From Acinetobacter sp. NIPH 2699 (lineage in GTDB: Bacteria > Pseudomonadota > Gammaproteobacteria > Pseudomonadales > Moraxellaceae), in the NCBI RefSeq assembly GCF_022549355.1, contig NZ_JAKZGL010000003.1, positions 1 to 64,000 of the forward strand: 64,000 nucleotides of DNA, written 5' to 3'. The position numbers were made by a program, and so were the translations under genes. Positions 45,933 to 55,711 of this stretch are shown here, piece by piece (positions within the stretch are counted from its first letter, which is position 1; every line of letters begins with the position of its first letter). Under the pieces are notes generated by a model. That model was not told the origin of the DNA. It saw only the letters and a program-made list of their open reading frames with translations, and searched no databases.

Positions 45933-46024
45933 GCTTGTGAGGCTAGATCTAAAAACGTTAAACTGCACATAACCATGTATTTGCATTGTTTAAATGACTA
46001 AGTAAAACGATAACTGAGAGTTTC

Positions 46025-46489
46025 ATGACTGAACAACTTGATGAGTTTGATCAAAAAATTATCCATCATTTACAACTAAATGGCCGTTTAGCCAATCAAG
46101 AATTAGCTGAATTGGTGGGACTATCTACTTCTCAATGTTCACGTCGTCGAATTTATCTTGAGCAGAAAAAAATCATCACAGGCTATTATGCTCAGGTTGC
46201 CTTGTGTGCTGATCCAACACCGATCGTTGGTATTATTGAAGTGAAGTTGCAAAATTATAATGATGCAACCCATGACCGTTTTGTTGAATTCCTTTTGCAT
46301 GAATCGGCAGTGAAAGATATTTATAAATTGACAGGGAGTTATGATTTTGCACTCAAGGTTGCGGTTAGAAATTTAGATGAAATGGTGAAGTTGATTGGAA
46401 TTTTATCATCGAGTGATTTTGGTGTAAGCAACTTAAATACTTCAATTGTTTTAGAAAAACTCAAAGAGAACGGCATTGCAACGAAATAA
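46025..46489 (+). CDS. Lrp/AsnC-family transcriptional regulator
   Basis: A 154-residue regulator with an N-terminal AsnC helix-turn-helix (FDQKIIHHLQLNGRLANQELAELVGLSTSQCSRRR) and a C-terminal RAM ligand domain (residues about 70-150, VKDIYKLTGSYDFALKVAVRNLDEM). It probably senses an amino acid. No amino-acid gene is directly adjacent, so the target is unknown. The next gene begins about 190 bases downstream in an AT-rich gap. Confidence 0.92.
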   Translation: MTEQLDEFDQKIIHHLQLNGRLANQELAELVGLSTSQCSRRRIYLEQKKIITGYYAQVALCADPTPIVGIIEVKLQNYNDATHDRFVEFLLHESAVKDIYKLTGSYDFALKVAVRNLDEMVKLIGILSSSDFGVSNLNTSIVLEKLKENGIATK

Positions 46490-46682
46490 AAAAGCAGAAC
46501 AATAATGTCTTTGCATTGAAACAGGGCATAACATGCAAAATCTATGATTCTGAATATAAATTGCATTTATGGTAAAAATATAAGAATAAATTGCGAAAAC
46601 ATAATAAAAATGATCAAATATGCCATGTCTTTCCTTGAAAGATACCTCTCCCTGTGTTGTTCTCCTATTGAGTTATACCGTT

Positions 46683-47321
46683 ATGAATACCGAGCAAAAT
46701 GTATCTTTGGTAAGTCCAGTCACGCCTGTGATTGAGCAACACTCAAAGATTGAAGATGCATTGGCGATGTTGATTGGAACATTTATCCTGTCTTTTGCCA
46801 TGGTGTTATTGCAACAAGCAGGGATTATGACGGGTGGAACAGCGGGTTTATCTTTGTTGGTTCATTACATTACCGACATTCAGTTTGGTGTTTTATTCTT
46901 TCTGATTAATATTCCATTTTATTATTTTGCGTATAAGAAAATGGGACTTGCCTTGGTGCTCAAGACTTTTATTGCAGTGGCATTATTGGCGGGTTTTACT
47001 GAAACCATTCCTCATTTTGTCCAGCTCTCAACCGTGCACCCGATTTATGCAACAGTTTTTGCTAATGTGCTGATGGGGGTGAGTTTTCTGATTTTGTTTC
47101 GCCATCGTTCAAGTTTGGGAGGCATTAATCTGTTGGTTCTTTATTTGCAAGAACGTTTTAATATTCCAGCAGGAAAAGTGCAGATGGGGATTGATGTGGC
47201 GATCTTGCTGGTGTCATTATTTTTTGTGGATTGGAAATTAATTTTGATTTCAATTTTTGGTGCGGTGATTCTAAATTCGATTATTTTACTGAATCATAAA
47301 ACCAGTCGCTATGTGGCTTAG
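46683..47321 (+). CDS. YitT-family membrane protein
   Basis: A 212-residue inner-membrane protein with about five to six spans and the YitT signature GIMTGGTAGLSLLVHYITDIQFGVLFFLINIPFYYFAYKKMG split over spans 2-3, with a later SSLGGINLLVLYL. Function of the family is unsettled. The ATG at 46683 is preferred over the open frame from 46620 because the upstream codons are unlike the family; its ribosome site is weak. Confidence 0.85.
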   Translation: MNTEQNVSLVSPVTPVIEQHSKIEDALAMLIGTFILSFAMVLLQQAGIMTGGTAGLSLLVHYITDIQFGVLFFLINIPFYYFAYKKMGLALVLKTFIAVALLAGFTETIPHFVQLSTVHPIYATVFANVLMGVSFLILFRHRSSLGGINLLVLYLQERFNIPAGKVQMGIDVAILLVSLFFVDWKLILISIFGAVILNSIILLNHKTSRYVA

Positions 47322-47350
47322 TATAAGTTTTTTTGAGGCTTGATAATGAT

Positions 47351-47375
47351 AGAAGGAGGTTTGAAACCTCCTTCT
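47351..47375. terminator. Bidirectional terminator between YitT gene and glmS
   Basis: AGAAGGAGGTTT and AAACCTCCTTCT form a perfect 12-base stem around one base, between convergent genes ending at 47321 and 47386. Confidence 0.85.
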
Positions 47376-47385
47376 ACCTATTTGA

Positions 47386-49224
47386 TTATTCTACAGTTAC
47401 ACTCTTGGCGAGATTGCGTGGTTGATCGACATCGGTACCACGTAATACTGCAACATGGTAAGACAGTAATTGCACAGGAATACTGTAAACAATTGGCGCT
47501 AACCATTCATTGATCGTGGGAATATGCACGACATGTTGACGCTCTTTGCCTTTAATGCCGCTATTTTCATCTGCAAACACGAACAACTCACCGCCACGCG
47601 CTTGAACTTCTTCCATGTTCGATTTTAATTTATCGAGCATTTCATCCTTTGGTGCCAAAATCACGATCGGCATTTCATTGTCCACTAACGCAAGAGGACC
47701 ATGTTTCAGTTCACCAGCAGCATAACCTTCAGCATGAATATATGAAATTTCTTTCAGCTTCAACGCACCTTCAAGCGCGATTGGGAAATTCGTGCCACGG
47801 CCTAAGAATAAGCAGTGGTTTTTCTCAACAAATAGTGTCGATAAACGTAGAATTTCGGTATCACATTGCAAGGTATCTAAAATGACTTTAGGACAGTGCC
47901 ACAATGCTTCTATGATTTCTGTGCGTTGCGTAGCAGAAAGCTGTTGCTTGACGTCGCCAACTTTGAGAATCAATAACATCAAGGCAGCCAACTGTGTGGT
48001 GAAGGCTTTGGTTGATGCAACCCCGATTTCAGGACCTGCGAGTGTCAACAAATGGTGATCAGTCTCTCGAACCATTGATGAGGTCGCAACGTTACAAATC
48101 GTCATGGTGCTAATATCAATATTTTGCGCCTTGGCACGCTTTTGAGTTTCACGTAATGCCGCTAAGGTATCCGCAGTTTCACCTGATTGAGAAATGCAGA
48201 CATACAGGGTATTTGCAACAATCACAGGGGTGCGATAGCGGAACTCGCTGGCAATCTCAATTTGGCAAGATACCCCAATCAACTGCTCAAACCAGTATTT
48301 CGCAATCATACCTGCATGATAACTGGTCCCACAGGCAATGATTTGCACTTGTTGAATTTTACTAAAATCAGCATTGGCGTGGCTGAGGAAGTCGTCACGT
48401 AAGCTATTGCCATTCAGCGCTTGAGAAATGGTTTGTTGAATCGCTTCAGGCTGTTCATAAATCTCTTTCAGCATGAAGTGCTTATATGCGCCTTTGGATA
48501 CATTGCTTACCGTTGCATCCAATTCTTTTACAGGGCGTTCAACTGCTTCACCATTAACAAAAACTTCAATACTGCTGCGTGTTAAACGGGCAATATCACC
48601 TTCTTCTAAATAAACGAAGCGATTGGTGACAGGGAGTAATGCCAGTTGGTCTGAACTGATAAAATTCTCACCAATTCCCACACCAATGACGAGGGGTGAA
48701 CCTTCACGTACGGTAATGAGTTCATCAGGATGTTCAGTGTGGATAATACCTAAAGCATAAGCGCCTTTAAGCTGAGGCGTCACCTTTTGTACTGCTTCTA
48801 ATAAGCTATCGGTTTGCTTCAGTGCATCATTCACAAGGTGCGCAACCACTTCGGTATCGGTCTGAGAGCTAAACACATAGCCTTGTGCTTGTAATGTATC
48901 TTTGAGTTCTTGGTAGTTTTCAATAATCCCGTTGTGAACCACCGCAACATTACCTGAAATGTGAGGGTGGGCATTATTTTCAGTCGGTTTACCATGTGTA
49001 GCCCAACGTGTGTGGGCAATCCCGATATTACCTGTTAATTTTTGTTCTGATACCGCCTCATCTAAATTGGCGACTTTACCGACACGACGTTCGCGTAAGA
49101 TTTTTTGATTGTTCAATAATGCTAAACCTGCCGAATCGTAACCACGATATTCGAGACGTTTAAGACCTTCGATAAGAATATCGGTTACACAACGTTCAGC
49201 AACGCCACCAACAATACCACACAT
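47386..49224 (-). CDS. glmS: Glutamine-fructose-6-phosphate aminotransferase
   Basis: A 612-residue enzyme making glucosamine-6-phosphate for cell-wall and lipopolysaccharide synthesis. The N-terminal glutaminase domain begins MCGIVGG (nucleophile Cys2) with HTRWATHG. Two SIS isomerase domains follow (ACGTSYHAG, CISQSGETADTLAAL), and the C-terminus is NLAKSVTVE. It lies 12 bases after glmU, so the two act in sequence from one transcript. I see no glmS-type ribozyme, as expected outside Firmicutes. Confidence 0.97.
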   Translation of the reverse strand: MCGIVGGVAERCVTDILIEGLKRLEYRGYDSAGLALLNNQKILRERRVGKVANLDEAVSEQKLTGNIGIAHTRWATHGKPTENNAHPHISGNVAVVHNGIIENYQELKDTLQAQGYVFSSQTDTEVVAHLVNDALKQTDSLLEAVQKVTPQLKGAYALGIIHTEHPDELITVREGSPLVIGVGIGENFISSDQLALLPVTNRFVYLEEGDIARLTRSSIEVFVNGEAVERPVKELDATVSNVSKGAYKHFMLKEIYEQPEAIQQTISQALNGNSLRDDFLSHANADFSKIQQVQIIACGTSYHAGMIAKYWFEQLIGVSCQIEIASEFRYRTPVIVANTLYVCISQSGETADTLAALRETQKRAKAQNIDISTMTICNVATSSMVRETDHHLLTLAGPEIGVASTKAFTTQLAALMLLILKVGDVKQQLSATQRTEIIEALWHCPKVILDTLQCDTEILRLSTLFVEKNHCLFLGRGTNFPIALEGALKLKEISYIHAEGYAAGELKHGPLALVDNEMPIVILAPKDEMLDKLKSNMEEVQARGGELFVFADENSGIKGKERQHVVHIPTINEWLAPIVYSIPVQLLSYHVAVLRGTDVDQPRNLAKSVTVE

Positions 49225-49236
49225 AATTTTATCCTC

Positions 49237-50601
49237 TTATTTTTTCAATTTCTGGGGACGTTGATAATTCGCTTTTTCAAACTGTTTAGATCGTTCGACC
49301 GCTAAACTATGCCCAGTCACATTTCGGGTTAGGGTTGAACCAGCGCCAGTGGTGGCACCTTGACCAATTTTAATCGGTGCAACCAACGAGTTATTGGTGC
49401 CAATAAAAACCTGATCTTCAATAATGGTTCTGTGCTTATTTGCACCATCATAATTACAGGTAATCGTACCTGCCCCAATATTACAGTCTGCGCCGATATC
49501 GGCATCACCTAAATAGGTAAAGTGGTTGGCTTTAGAGCCCTGACCAATATTCGAGTTTTTAACCTCAACGAAGTTGCCAATATGTACATCATTGGCTAAT
49601 TTTGCACCTGGACGTAGTCGAGCAAAAGGCCCGATTTGCACATTTTCACCGACAACTGCATTTTCAAACACACTATAGGCTTGAACCTGAGTGCCAGCAG
49701 CAATACGTGTATTCTTTAAAATACATCCTGCGCCGAGCTGTACGTTATCGCCAAGCTCACAGTCACCTTCAATGATGACATTGACATCAATCAGCACATC
49801 TTGACCGCATATTAAGCGACCACGAAGATCAAAACGACTTGGATCAATTAAATGCACGCCTTGCTGCATCAACTCTTTGGCTTGTTGCTGTTGGAATTGG
49901 CGTTCAAGCGTTGCAAGTTGTAAACGATCATTCACGCCTTCAACTTCAAAGACCAGTTCAGGTTGAATCGAGGCAATTTCTAAACCATCCGCAACAGCCA
50001 TGGCCACGATATCGGTCAGATAATATTCACCTTGAGAATTATTGTTGGATAATTCAGGTAACCATTGATGCAGTTTGGCATTACTGACACAGTAAATGCC
50101 CGTATTGATTTCCTGAATTTGACGCTGTTCTTCATTCGCGTCTTTATGTTCAACAATCGCTTGAATTTTTCCAGCTTGACGAACGATACGCCCATAGCCC
50201 GTTGGATTTTCAACATTTAGCGTGATCATGCCAATACCAGACTGGCTAGAGGCATCAAGTAGTTGTTCAAGGGTGCTTTGACGAACCAAAGGTACATCAC
50301 CGTAGAGAATCAATGAAACGCCATCTTGAGGTAAAACGGGCAAGGTCACTTGAACCGCATGACCTGTTCCAAGCTGTTCCGCTTGTTCAACCCATTCAAT
50401 TTGTTCTTCAGCAAAGCTTTGTTTAACCAGTTCTCCACCATGCCCATAAATGGTAATAATATTTTCAGCCTGTAGCTTTTTAGCTGTTTGAATCACATGA
50501 CCGAGCAGTGGACGACCCGCGAGTGGTTGTAATACTTTTGGTCGTTGTGAACGCATTCGCGTCCCTTTCCCTGCTGCAAGAATAATAACTGTTGTTGACA
50601 T
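49237..50601 (-). CDS. glmU: Bifunctional N-acetylglucosamine-1-phosphate uridyltransferase / glucosamine-1-phosphate acetyltransferase
   Basis: A 454-residue enzyme giving UDP-GlcNAc. The N-terminal nucleotidyltransferase opens [20 protein letters not shown], with [10 protein letters not shown] and YGDVPLV. From about residue 250 a left-handed beta-helix of hexapeptide repeats forms the acetyltransferase ([30 protein letters not shown]). I start at 50601, the family N-terminus, six codons inside the open frame. glmS follows. Confidence 0.97.
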   Translation of the reverse strand: MSTTVIILAAGKGTRMRSQRPKVLQPLAGRPLLGHVIQTAKKLQAENIITIYGHGGELVKQSFAEEQIEWVEQAEQLGTGHAVQVTLPVLPQDGVSLILYGDVPLVRQSTLEQLLDASSQSGIGMITLNVENPTGYGRIVRQAGKIQAIVEHKDANEEQRQIQEINTGIYCVSNAKLHQWLPELSNNNSQGEYYLTDIVAMAVADGLEIASIQPELVFEVEGVNDRLQLATLERQFQQQQAKELMQQGVHLIDPSRFDLRGRLICGQDVLIDVNVIIEGDCELGDNVQLGAGCILKNTRIAAGTQVQAYSVFENAVVGENVQIGPFARLRPGAKLANDVHIGNFVEVKNSNIGQGSKANHFTYLGDADIGADCNIGAGTITCNYDGANKHRTIIEDQVFIGTNNSLVAPIKIGQGATTGAGSTLTRNVTGHSLAVERSKQFEKANYQRPQKLKK

Positions 50602-50623
50602 GTTTAACTCTAATATCAATAGC

Positions 50624-51145
50624 TTAAGTTAGAAAATAAAAGTGAATAATAAAGATACAAAGTGCCGCCCAAACGCCTGCAATGATGTCATCCAACATAA
50701 TGCCTAGGCCACCAGACACTTTTTGGTCCGCCCAATTGATTGGGAAGGGTTTCCAAATATCGAATATGCGGAATAAGATGAATCCGATGAGGACCCATAG
50801 CGCATTGAGTTGTTGTAAATACAGTAAAGGAAGCAAGGTGATGGATTGTCCAGCAAACTCATCCCAAACAATACGACCATCATCATGGACATTGAGTACT
50901 TTGGCGGTATGTCCACAGATATAAATGCCAACCAGCGACATCAGTAGAACAACCACAATACTGGCAGATAATCCGAGATATAACCAAAGTGGGACGAAGA
51001 GCAAGGCGAAGGCTGAGCCAAAAGTACCTGGTGCTTTAGGACTGAGACCTGAACCAAAACCAACACCACAGAACACGATGAAACGGTTATACCAAGTCAT
51101 TTGATTGAAGCGAATCGGTGGTTTATGCAAAGTGTTGGTATCCAT
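50624..51145 (-). CDS. pgpA: Phosphatidylglycerophosphatase A
   Basis: A 173-residue inner-membrane enzyme that dephosphorylates phosphatidylglycerophosphate. Signatures are [18 protein letters not shown] near residue 30, [13 protein letters not shown] and [12 protein letters not shown], with about four spans. Its start lies inside the end of thiL; I choose the ATG at 51145 (GGA nine bases upstream), with 51151 a near alternative. This gives E. coli-like length. Part of the rib-nusB-thiL-pgpA-glm run. Confidence 0.93.
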   Translation of the reverse strand: MDTNTLHKPPIRFNQMTWYNRFIVFCGVGFGSGLSPKAPGTFGSAFALLFVPLWLYLGLSASIVVVLLMSLVGIYICGHTAKVLNVHDDGRIVWDEFAGQSITLLPLLYLQQLNALWVLIGFILFRIFDIWKPFPINWADQKVSGGLGIMLDDIIAGVWAALCIFIIHFYFLT

Positions 51146-52040
51146 GAACATCCAATGGGCAAATCTCGCCCTTATACTCAAATAACAATCCAGTGTGTTG
51201 GGTAATTTCGCCGATTATTGTAAGCGCAACATCTAAGGGTTGTCGCAACAGTTTCTCATAGTTTTGCGGTGATATTGTAAAGCATAATTCGTAATCATCA
51301 CCCCCTGCCAGTGCATAATGCCAAGCTTGCCGCAAATTTATGTTTTTTAGTGATTTATCTATCGGTAGCTGATCGAGCAATATTTTTGCACCGATATTCG
51401 ATGCTTTCAGAATATGACCGAGGTCTTGTGCAAGTCCGTCTGAAATATCAATCATACTGGATGCCAAGCCTTTGAGCTGTTGTCCTAAATGACAACGCGG
51501 TGTTGGATAGTCTAGGCGTTGTTGTAAAGGATGGCTTAAATGCTGTAATCCATAGGCAGCATCACCGATTTGCCCACTGACACAAATATAATTGCCCACT
51601 TGTGCGCCAGATCGAGTAATGGCTTGGCCATGTTCAATCCAGCCGAGCGCAGTCACACTGATGGTGAGTTGTGTACTTTGAGTGGTGTCACCGCCAATCA
51701 AGGCAACCTCAAATTGGTCGCAGCAGTCGAATAGCCCACGACTAAATTCGGCTAACCAATCGTGGTCGACCGTCGGGAGGCTTAAAGCAAGTAAAATGCT
51801 ATGTGGTTTTGCACCCATTGCGGCCAAGTCAGATAAGTTGACTGCCACACTTTTCCAGCCAATGGCATGGGCTGAGGTGTCTAAAGGGAAGTGACGACCC
51901 GCAACAAGAGTGTCTGCACAGATCACCAATTGTTGTGACGGTGGTGGAGTCACAATGGCTGAGTCATCACCAATACCTAAACTGACATCAGTTTTTGATG
52001 GGCGTTTAAAGTATTGATCAATGATAGAAAACTCAGCCAT
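51123..52040 (-). CDS. thiL: Thiamine-monophosphate kinase
   Basis: A 305-residue kinase for the last step of thiamine pyrophosphate synthesis. AIR-synthase fold motifs are SLGIGDDSAIVTP, VNLSDLAAMGAKP, LIGGDTTQST, MIDISDGLAQDLGHI and GGDDYELCF. It overlaps pgpA by 23 bases and begins 15 bases after nusB, the common nusB-thiL-pgpA order. Confidence 0.97.
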   Translation of the reverse strand: MAEFSIIDQYFKRPSKTDVSLGIGDDSAIVTPPPSQQLVICADTLVAGRHFPLDTSAHAIGWKSVAVNLSDLAAMGAKPHSILLALSLPTVDHDWLAEFSRGLFDCCDQFEVALIGGDTTQSTQLTISVTALGWIEHGQAITRSGAQVGNYICVSGQIGDAAYGLQHLSHPLQQRLDYPTPRCHLGQQLKGLASSMIDISDGLAQDLGHILKASNIGAKILLDQLPIDKSLKNINLRQAWHYALAGGDDYELCFTISPQNYEKLLRQPLDVALTIIGEITQHTGLLFEYKGEICPLDVHGYQHFA

Positions 52041-52055
52041 AGAGCATCAAGCCTA

Positions 52056-52505
52056 TTATTTAGCTTGCTGTTTTTCAGCTTCACGTAGTTTTGATGATAA
52101 ACGGTCTAATACACCATTGATGTATTTATGACTATCAGCACCACCAAAGTGTTTCGCTAACTCAATTGCTTCATCAAGCACCACGCGATATGGAACTTCA
52201 AGATGATCGCGTAGTTCATACGCACCGAGGCGTAAAGTTGCAAGTTCGACACCATCCAGTGCGCTTAACTCACGGTCAAGTACTGGAATAAGTAACTCAT
52301 CTAAAGCGTCATGTTGAGCAACCACTTGAGTGAGCAATTCATGGTAATAGTTAAGGTCAACTTTGTGCATGGCATTTTCTACACGGGTACGTGCTTCAAT
52401 TTCATGAACAGGATTATGACTCATTTGCCATTCATAAATCCCTTGTACAGCAAAACGACGTGCTTTGCGTTTCGCTGCATAAGCGGCCTGAAGTGTTTGC
52501 GACAT
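52056..52505 (-). CDS. nusB: Transcription antitermination factor NusB
   Basis: A 149-residue all-helical RNA-binding factor that works with NusE/S10 on boxA during rRNA transcription. The family stretches are [18 protein letters not shown] at the start and [32 protein letters not shown] later, with HKYINGVLD near the end. It starts three bases after ribH, the usual ribH-nusB pair. Confidence 0.97.
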   Translation of the reverse strand: MSQTLQAAYAAKRKARRFAVQGIYEWQMSHNPVHEIEARTRVENAMHKVDLNYYHELLTQVVAQHDALDELLIPVLDRELSALDGVELATLRLGAYELRDHLEVPYRVVLDEAIELAKHFGGADSHKYINGVLDRLSSKLREAEKQQAK

Positions 52506-52508
52506 GCT

Positions 52509-52979
52509 TTAAATTGCCTTTAATAAGTTAACCATTTCGATCGCAGTAAGTGCAGCTTCGCTACCTTTATTACCTGCTTTCGTACCAGAGCGTTCAATTG
52601 CTTGTTCAATGCTATCGGTTGTCAAGACACCATTGATCACAGGCATTGTGCTTTCAAGTGCAACCACACCTAAACCTTTGGCACATTCACCTGCAACAAA
52701 GTCAAAGTGTGGTGTACTACCACGGATCACCGCACCTAATGCAATAATGGCATCAAAGTTTTTTGATGCAGCGAGTTTTTTTGCAACAATCGGCAGTTCC
52801 CATGCACCCGGTGCATGAATCACGGTGATGGCTTCTTCTGAAACGCCATGGCGTTTTAAAGTGTCGATAGCACCTTCAAGTAAATGTTCAACCACAAAAC
52901 TGTTGAAACGACCCACTAAGATCGCATAGCGACCTTCGCTTGCGAGATGTAATAAACCTTCAATTCGGCGAATTGCCAT
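52509..52979 (-). CDS. ribH: 6,7-dimethyl-8-ribityllumazine synthase
   Basis: A 156-residue enzyme making lumazine, the penultimate riboflavin intermediate, as part of an icosahedral or decameric shell. Motifs are [51 protein letters not shown] and [21 protein letters not shown]. It begins 11 bases after ribBX, and both make substrates of one reaction chain. Confidence 0.97.
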   Translation of the reverse strand: MAIRRIEGLLHLASEGRYAILVGRFNSFVVEHLLEGAIDTLKRHGVSEEAITVIHAPGAWELPIVAKKLAASKNFDAIIALGAVIRGSTPHFDFVAGECAKGLGVVALESTMPVINGVLTTDSIEQAIERSGTKAGNKGSEAALTAIEMVNLLKAI

Positions 52980-52990
52980 AGCAACCTCGA

Positions 52991-54112
52991 TTATTTTGCT
53001 GTGATTTGATCGGCAGTGATGTATTCCACGACCTCTAAATTAAATCCGGATAAGGCATTGAAACGAAGTGGGGAACTCAACAACTTCATTTTCTCAACAC
53101 CTAAATCACGTAAAATCTGTGCGCCAACACCAATGGTTTGATATTGATGTGATAGGGCAGCGTTGGATTTGAGCGGTTTCGGCTGATTTAACAGGTCGAA
53201 AGCATGGCCTAAATCTTGTAAATGATCTTGACCGATCCAGACTAAAACACCGCGTTCGCTTGCTGCAATGGTTTTAAGCGCAAGATCTAAATTCCAAGCA
53301 GAAGAACCATCTGCTTTATTCAGCTTTAACAAGTCACGAATTGGACTGAAACCATGTACGCGGACAGTGGTCACTCCTTGTTTTGGTTCGCCTTTGACTA
53401 AAGCTAAATGAATATCTGGATTACCAAGCTCACGGTATTTATATAGCTCAAATGTACCATATTCTGTTTGTATGCTTTCTTGCGACAAACGTTCTACGGT
53501 TTGTTCATTGGTCATACGGTAGTGGATCAGATCTGCAATGGTTCCAATTTTTAAACCATGTTTTTCAGCAAAAATTTCCAAATCCGCACGACGTGCCATG
53601 GTGCCATCTTCATTAATGATTTCACAAATGACGGAAGCAGGTTCTAAGCCAGCAAGCCGAGCGAGATCACAGCCCGCTTCGGTATGACCTGCACGATGTA
53701 GTACACCACCGGGTTGTGCCATTAATGGAAAAATATGACCCGGTTGAACAATATCACTTGGTTTGGCATGTGCAGCAACTGCCGCGTGAATGGTATGGGC
53801 ACGTTCAGCCGCAGAAATCCCTGTACTAATGCCTTCCGCTGCTTCAATTGAAAGCGTAAAGTTGGTTGCATGCTGTGCGCCGTTTTGATCAACCATCAGT
53901 GGAAGGTTGAGTTGTTTACAGCGTTCGCGACTCAGGGTCAGGCAGACCAAACCACGGGCATGGGTGATCATGAAGTTAATATCTTCAGGACGAACATGTG
54001 TCGCAGCGATGACTAAATCACCTTCATTTTCACGATCTTCATCATCCATCAGGATGACCATTTTGCCTGCACGAATATCTGCGACAAGCTCTTCAACACA
54101 ACTTAGCGGCAT
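52991..54112 (-). CDS. ribB: 3,4-dihydroxy-2-butanone-4-phosphate synthase fused to a degenerate GTP cyclohydrolase II domain (RibBX)
   Basis: A 373-residue fusion. Residues 1 to about 200 are an intact Rib[48 protein letters not shown]. The rest has the outline of GTP cyclohydrolase II ([21 protein letters not shown]) but lacks the three zinc Cys and the RQEGR catalytic motif. [18 protein letters not shown] stands where the active site should be. So it should supply the lumazine precursor but not open GTP; a separate RibA is needed elsewhere. This layout is the RibBX type known in Proteobacteria. No FMN riboswitch is visible upstream. First gene of the rib-nusB-thiL run. Confidence 0.93.
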   Translation of the reverse strand: MPLSCVEELVADIRAGKMVILMDDEDRENEGDLVIAATHVRPEDINFMITHARGLVCLTLSRERCKQLNLPLMVDQNGAQHATNFTLSIEAAEGISTGISAAERAHTIHAAVAAHAKPSDIVQPGHIFPLMAQPGGVLHRAGHTEAGCDLARLAGLEPASVICEIINEDGTMARRADLEIFAEKHGLKIGTIADLIHYRMTNEQTVERLSQESIQTEYGTFELYKYRELGNPDIHLALVKGEPKQGVTTVRVHGFSPIRDLLKLNKADGSSAWNLDLALKTIAASERGVLVWIGQDHLQDLGHAFDLLNQPKPLKSNAALSHQYQTIGVGAQILRDLGVEKMKLLSSPLRFNALSGFNLEVVEYITADQITAK

Positions 54113-54273
54113 TCGTTTTCACCTTTTTGCTGCCTTTTAGGGCACTAGTATTCGATAAATCTGGCATAGTTTAACGCATTTTAAAAAATTTCGCCTGTGC
54201 TTCTTAGACGCTGTTGGTATTTTATCTATGTTTAAGATGAAGCACATTTATAAACCACACACAGTCCCCTGAA

Positions 54274-54309
54274 TTAAAAAACCCAGTTCTTGTGCGGAAG
54301 AACTAGGTT
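54274..54309 (-). terminator. Terminator of the SMP_2-like gene
   Basis: AACCCAGTTCTT / AAGAACTAGGTT stem (54280-54291 with 54298-54309, one mismatch) followed by T's on the minus strand. Confidence 0.85.
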
Positions 54310-54335
54310 CATTTGGTCATGTAACTGACTCTAAA

Positions 54336-55646
54336 TTAGAGTGATGAAATGTCCGTAGTCTCAGTTGAGGCTTTGGCTTTTTTACCCATCAGAATCTCAG
54401 TACGCAGCATTTGTGCTACGGTTGCACATTGCTCATTCATACCATTAATCATAAAAGCGTGACGTGTCATGATATTGCTTGGATTCGGCATGGCGACCAG
54501 TTCATAACTATGTTGAACGGCTTTTAATTGGTCATGGTTGAGGTGTAAAGCGGCTTCTTTGGCATGTAAATGCTGCGTTAAACGTTTTGCTGCTTCGATG
54601 GCATCTAGTTGCATGGCATCAACAGCACTGGCCACTGCACCGCGAGTTTGTAGCGCAAAGCGTTTATCTTCACGGTAGCGTTTATAAAGCACTTCGGCCA
54701 ATAACTGGAACACAGCACCGACCATCATCAAACATTCAAGTGCATGTGGCTGTTCAGCCGTGGTCGATAAGGTCGCACCTTCAGCATTAAACTCTTGTGC
54801 TACACGAATGTGTGCTGCATCAATTTGATAATGTTTGGCGCAGAGATAGATGCTTTTATCTAAGAAAAGTTGGCACAATTTGAAATAAGGCACAGAAACA
54901 GACTGGTTGACACTATTCAAAAGCTGTTTTGGATCATAAAACTGGATATTGAGCGCTAAAGCTTGATCATTCACTTGAGATTGATCTATTGGATTTTTCT
55001 CAACACGCGGTTTGGCTTGTTCTTTGGTTTGTTGTTGCGCTTGAGCGACTAAAGTGATGGTATTTTGCTTTTCGAGCGCGAGTGCTTGGGTTAAACGCTG
55101 AATTTCATGTTTAAGATGATTTTCTTGATTGATACGTGCCAAGTATTCACTGCGTGTTGGGCGAGCAATGACACGATAAGCCAGCCATATCAGGAAGTGA
55201 ATAAAGAGTGATGCAAAAATAGCCAGCCATTGGGTGCGTAAGATTTCACCAATACTGGGTTGAATTAAGGTAATTTCAACTGTCCCAACTTTCTTTTCAT
55301 TTTGCAATGCATCACGGACGAACACTTCGCCTTGACGTGTTTTGGACATACCACTGGTCGCAAGCACTTGCTGATTTGCATTCAAAATACGAATCGATGC
55401 AACGCTAGGATTGGTGGCATAGCGATTGGCAACCAATGCCAATGAAACGGTGTTGGCGGGTTCCAGTTCTGCAAGACTATCTGCCACCAGCTGACTGGTC
55501 ATCAGTTGTCCTTGGCTAGCGCGATTTTCATTGAGTTGATGTGTCGTTGCAATCACCAATAAAAAGGTATGCAATGCAAAACTTACGATCAGTAGGCTAG
55601 CAAATAGCCCTTGGCGAGGCGCATTCAAGTTAAAATTCCAAGGCAA
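54336..55646 (-). CDS. SMP_2 (YtjB/Smp-like) membrane protein with long C-terminal extension
   Basis: A 436-residue inner-membrane protein. One span lies at residues about 14-36, a periplasmic domain at 37-140 (SQLVADSLAELEPANTVSLAL, VASIRILNANQQVLATSGM), and a second span at about 143-162. A cytoplasmic part follows with a coiled-coil-like helix rich in Gln/Lys (about 172-215) and an all-helical C-terminal domain. The first 165 residues match the layout of E. coli YtjB (Smp, about 214 residues), which is likewise divergent from serB. The extra C-terminal 230 residues have no family I recognise. Role unknown. Confidence 0.65.
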   Translation of the reverse strand: MPWNFNLNAPRQGLFASLLIVSFALHTFLLVIATTHQLNENRASQGQLMTSQLVADSLAELEPANTVSLALVANRYATNPSVASIRILNANQQVLATSGMSKTRQGEVFVRDALQNEKKVGTVEITLIQPSIGEILRTQWLAIFASLFIHFLIWLAYRVIARPTRSEYLARINQENHLKHEIQRLTQALALEKQNTITLVAQAQQQTKEQAKPRVEKNPIDQSQVNDQALALNIQFYDPKQLLNSVNQSVSVPYFKLCQLFLDKSIYLCAKHYQIDAAHIRVAQEFNAEGATLSTTAEQPHALECLMMVGAVFQLLAEVLYKRYREDKRFALQTRGAVASAVDAMQLDAIEAAKRLTQHLHAKEAALHLNHDQLKAVQHSYELVAMPNPSNIMTRHAFMINGMNEQCATVAQMLRTEILMGKKAKASTETTDISSL

Positions 55647-55711
55647 ATAGATTCATGGGTTATGCTATGATTCTTACATACAATAGTTGTCGCTCAAACA
55701 CGAGTCAATTC

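Noticed and set aside
49225..49236. glmS ribozyme or GlmZ-like control element
   Set aside because: glmS follows glmU by 12 bases, leaving no room for a leader element.
54113..54273. FMN riboswitch before ribBX
   Set aside because: The conserved RFN blocks are absent; the gap shows only a promoter-like AT-rich stretch and the neighbour's terminator.
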